Made by a program: the position numbers and the translations under genes
DNA from: Phenylobacterium montanum
Lineage (GTDB): Bacteria; Pseudomonadota; Alphaproteobacteria; Caulobacterales; Caulobacteraceae
DNA: 64,000 nt
NCBI RefSeq assembly: GCF_018135625.1
Contig: NZ_CP073078.1
Coordinates: forward strand, 3,628,501-3,692,500
Direction: 5' to 3'
The notes under the pieces: generated by a model
What the model saw: only the letters and a program-made list of their open reading frames with translations
What the model was told of the DNA's origin: nothing
Databases searched by the model: none
In this document: piece after piece, positions 63,693 through 64,000 of the stretch
Layout of the letters: the number at the start of each line of letters is the position of its first letter
Numbering within the stretch: position 1 is the stretch's first letter

Positions 63693-63704
63693 ACAGATTC
63701 GTAT
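63691..63704. promoter_or_regulatory. Possible LysR binding site
   Basis: The inverted repeat ATAC-N6-GTAT at the LysR start is of the size and symmetry of LysR-type sites. It overlaps the first two bases of the lysR start codon, so it could serve autorepression. With only four base pairs per arm it may be chance. Confidence 0.3.
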
Positions 63705-63783
63705 ATCAAACCCACAGCTTTCCACAATTCCGTCTAGCGGCCTGAGGCGGCATTCTCCCAGCATCAGACACGAGGAGGACGCC

Positions 63784-64000
63784 ATGTCCGGTCAAACCCA
63801 AGCTCTCCGCACGGCCCCCGAGCGCACGGCGCTTGTCATCGGCGCCGGCGGTTCCTTCGGCCTGCACGCCACCCTGGCCCTGATCGGCCACGGCTGGCAG
63901 GTCCGCGCCCTGGTCCGCGACCCGGCCAAGGCCGCCGCTCGCCATGGCCAGCGCCTGCCGGTGCAGTGGGTCCGCGGCGACGCCATGAACCCGGCCGAGG
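63784..64000 (+). CDS. NAD(P)-binding Rossmann-fold protein, N-terminal part
   Basis: Seventy-two codons are present before the window end. The sequence TALVIGAGGSFGLHATLALIGHGWQVRALVRD is a Rossmann motif of NAD(P)-dependent epimerase/NmrA-like proteins; the rest of the gene lies outside. ATG 63784 has GAGGAGG about 6 bases upstream. It is the likely target of the divergent LysR regulator. Confidence 0.8.
   Translation, partial: MSGQTQALRTAPERTALVIGAGGSFGLHATLALIGHGWQVRALVRDPAKAAARHGQRLPVQWVRGDAMNPAE

Noticed and set aside
1-64000. CRISPR arrays, prophage, insertion sequences, tRNA or rRNA genes
   Set aside because: No regularly spaced direct repeats, transposase or integrase reading frames, or cloverleaf/rRNA sequences were recognised in any gap read.

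Overview
The window is high-GC DNA from an alphaproteobacterium of the order Caulobacterales; a Caulobacter or Phenylobacterium relative fits best, but the genus cannot be settled from sequence reading alone. The reasons are gene order and regulatory sites. A parAB-rsmG-mnmG-mnmE cluster with parS sites lies a few kb from an intergenic region between hemE and a DUF299 (ppsR) gene. That intergenic region carries four exact TTAA-N7-TTAA CtrA boxes, which is the architecture of the Caulobacter chromosomal origin (Cori). Gene orientation switches there: nearly all genes from 3.9 to 16.4 kb read leftward, and those from 16.9 to 23.5 kb read rightward, as expected for leading-strand genes on two replichores.

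Layout. 1-4 kb: the end of leuS, then lptE and holA in one rightward operon, then a DUF2268 zinc-protease-like gene. 4-10 kb (minus): DUF6489-mnmE-mnmG-rsmG-parA-parB, with parS sites in and around mnmE. 10.1-12 kb: a dienelactone-hydrolase-like gene and a quinone oxidoreductase, with another parS between them. 12-16.4 kb (minus): hemE-hemH-hemJ, the last three haem steps, followed by rho. 16.36-16.89 kb: the replication origin. 16.9-23.5 kb (plus): ppsR-maf-aroE-coaE-dnaQ, secB on the other strand, then timA-mltA-smr. These genes are tightly packed, with several NTGA start/stop overlaps.

23.5-34 kb is mixed housekeeping: an RsmB-type methyltransferase, a DUF1674 gene, pyrF, a MarC gene, xthA, lolA, ftsK and a YgjP-type metallopeptidase. 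33-39.6 kb (minus): leuB, a small monooxygenase gene, leuD, a VOC gene, a HExxH protein, a GFA-domain gene, mtaB and dapF. 39.7-50.4 kb is more accessory: an alpha/beta hydrolase, an aminotransferase-SDR pair, a penicillin-acylase-type enzyme, M20 amidohydrolase, enoyl-CoA hydratase, CoA transferase, SRPBCC, murI and DUF4345. 50.4-56.6 kb: a DUF559 gene, then the ffh-rpsP-rimM-trmD-rplS translation cluster, interrupted by an inverted tesB and a composite repeat. 56.8-64 kb: an orphan MASE1 histidine kinase, a MarR-GNAT fusion, an FAD oxidoreductase-MFS pair, and a LysR gene divergent from a Rossmann-fold gene cut by the window end.

I find no prophage, transposase, CRISPR array, tRNA or rRNA. 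The least ordinary things seen are a decayed second copy of the rplS 3' end just after the orphan kinase, which is read out of frame as the kinase tail; three copies of a roughly 180-bp composite inverted repeat, one sitting in the broken ffh-rplS cluster; a possible terminator-ended small RNA between lolA and xthA; and overlapping palindromes upstream of the MarR-GNAT fusion. I do not see a convincing wholly new multi-gene system.
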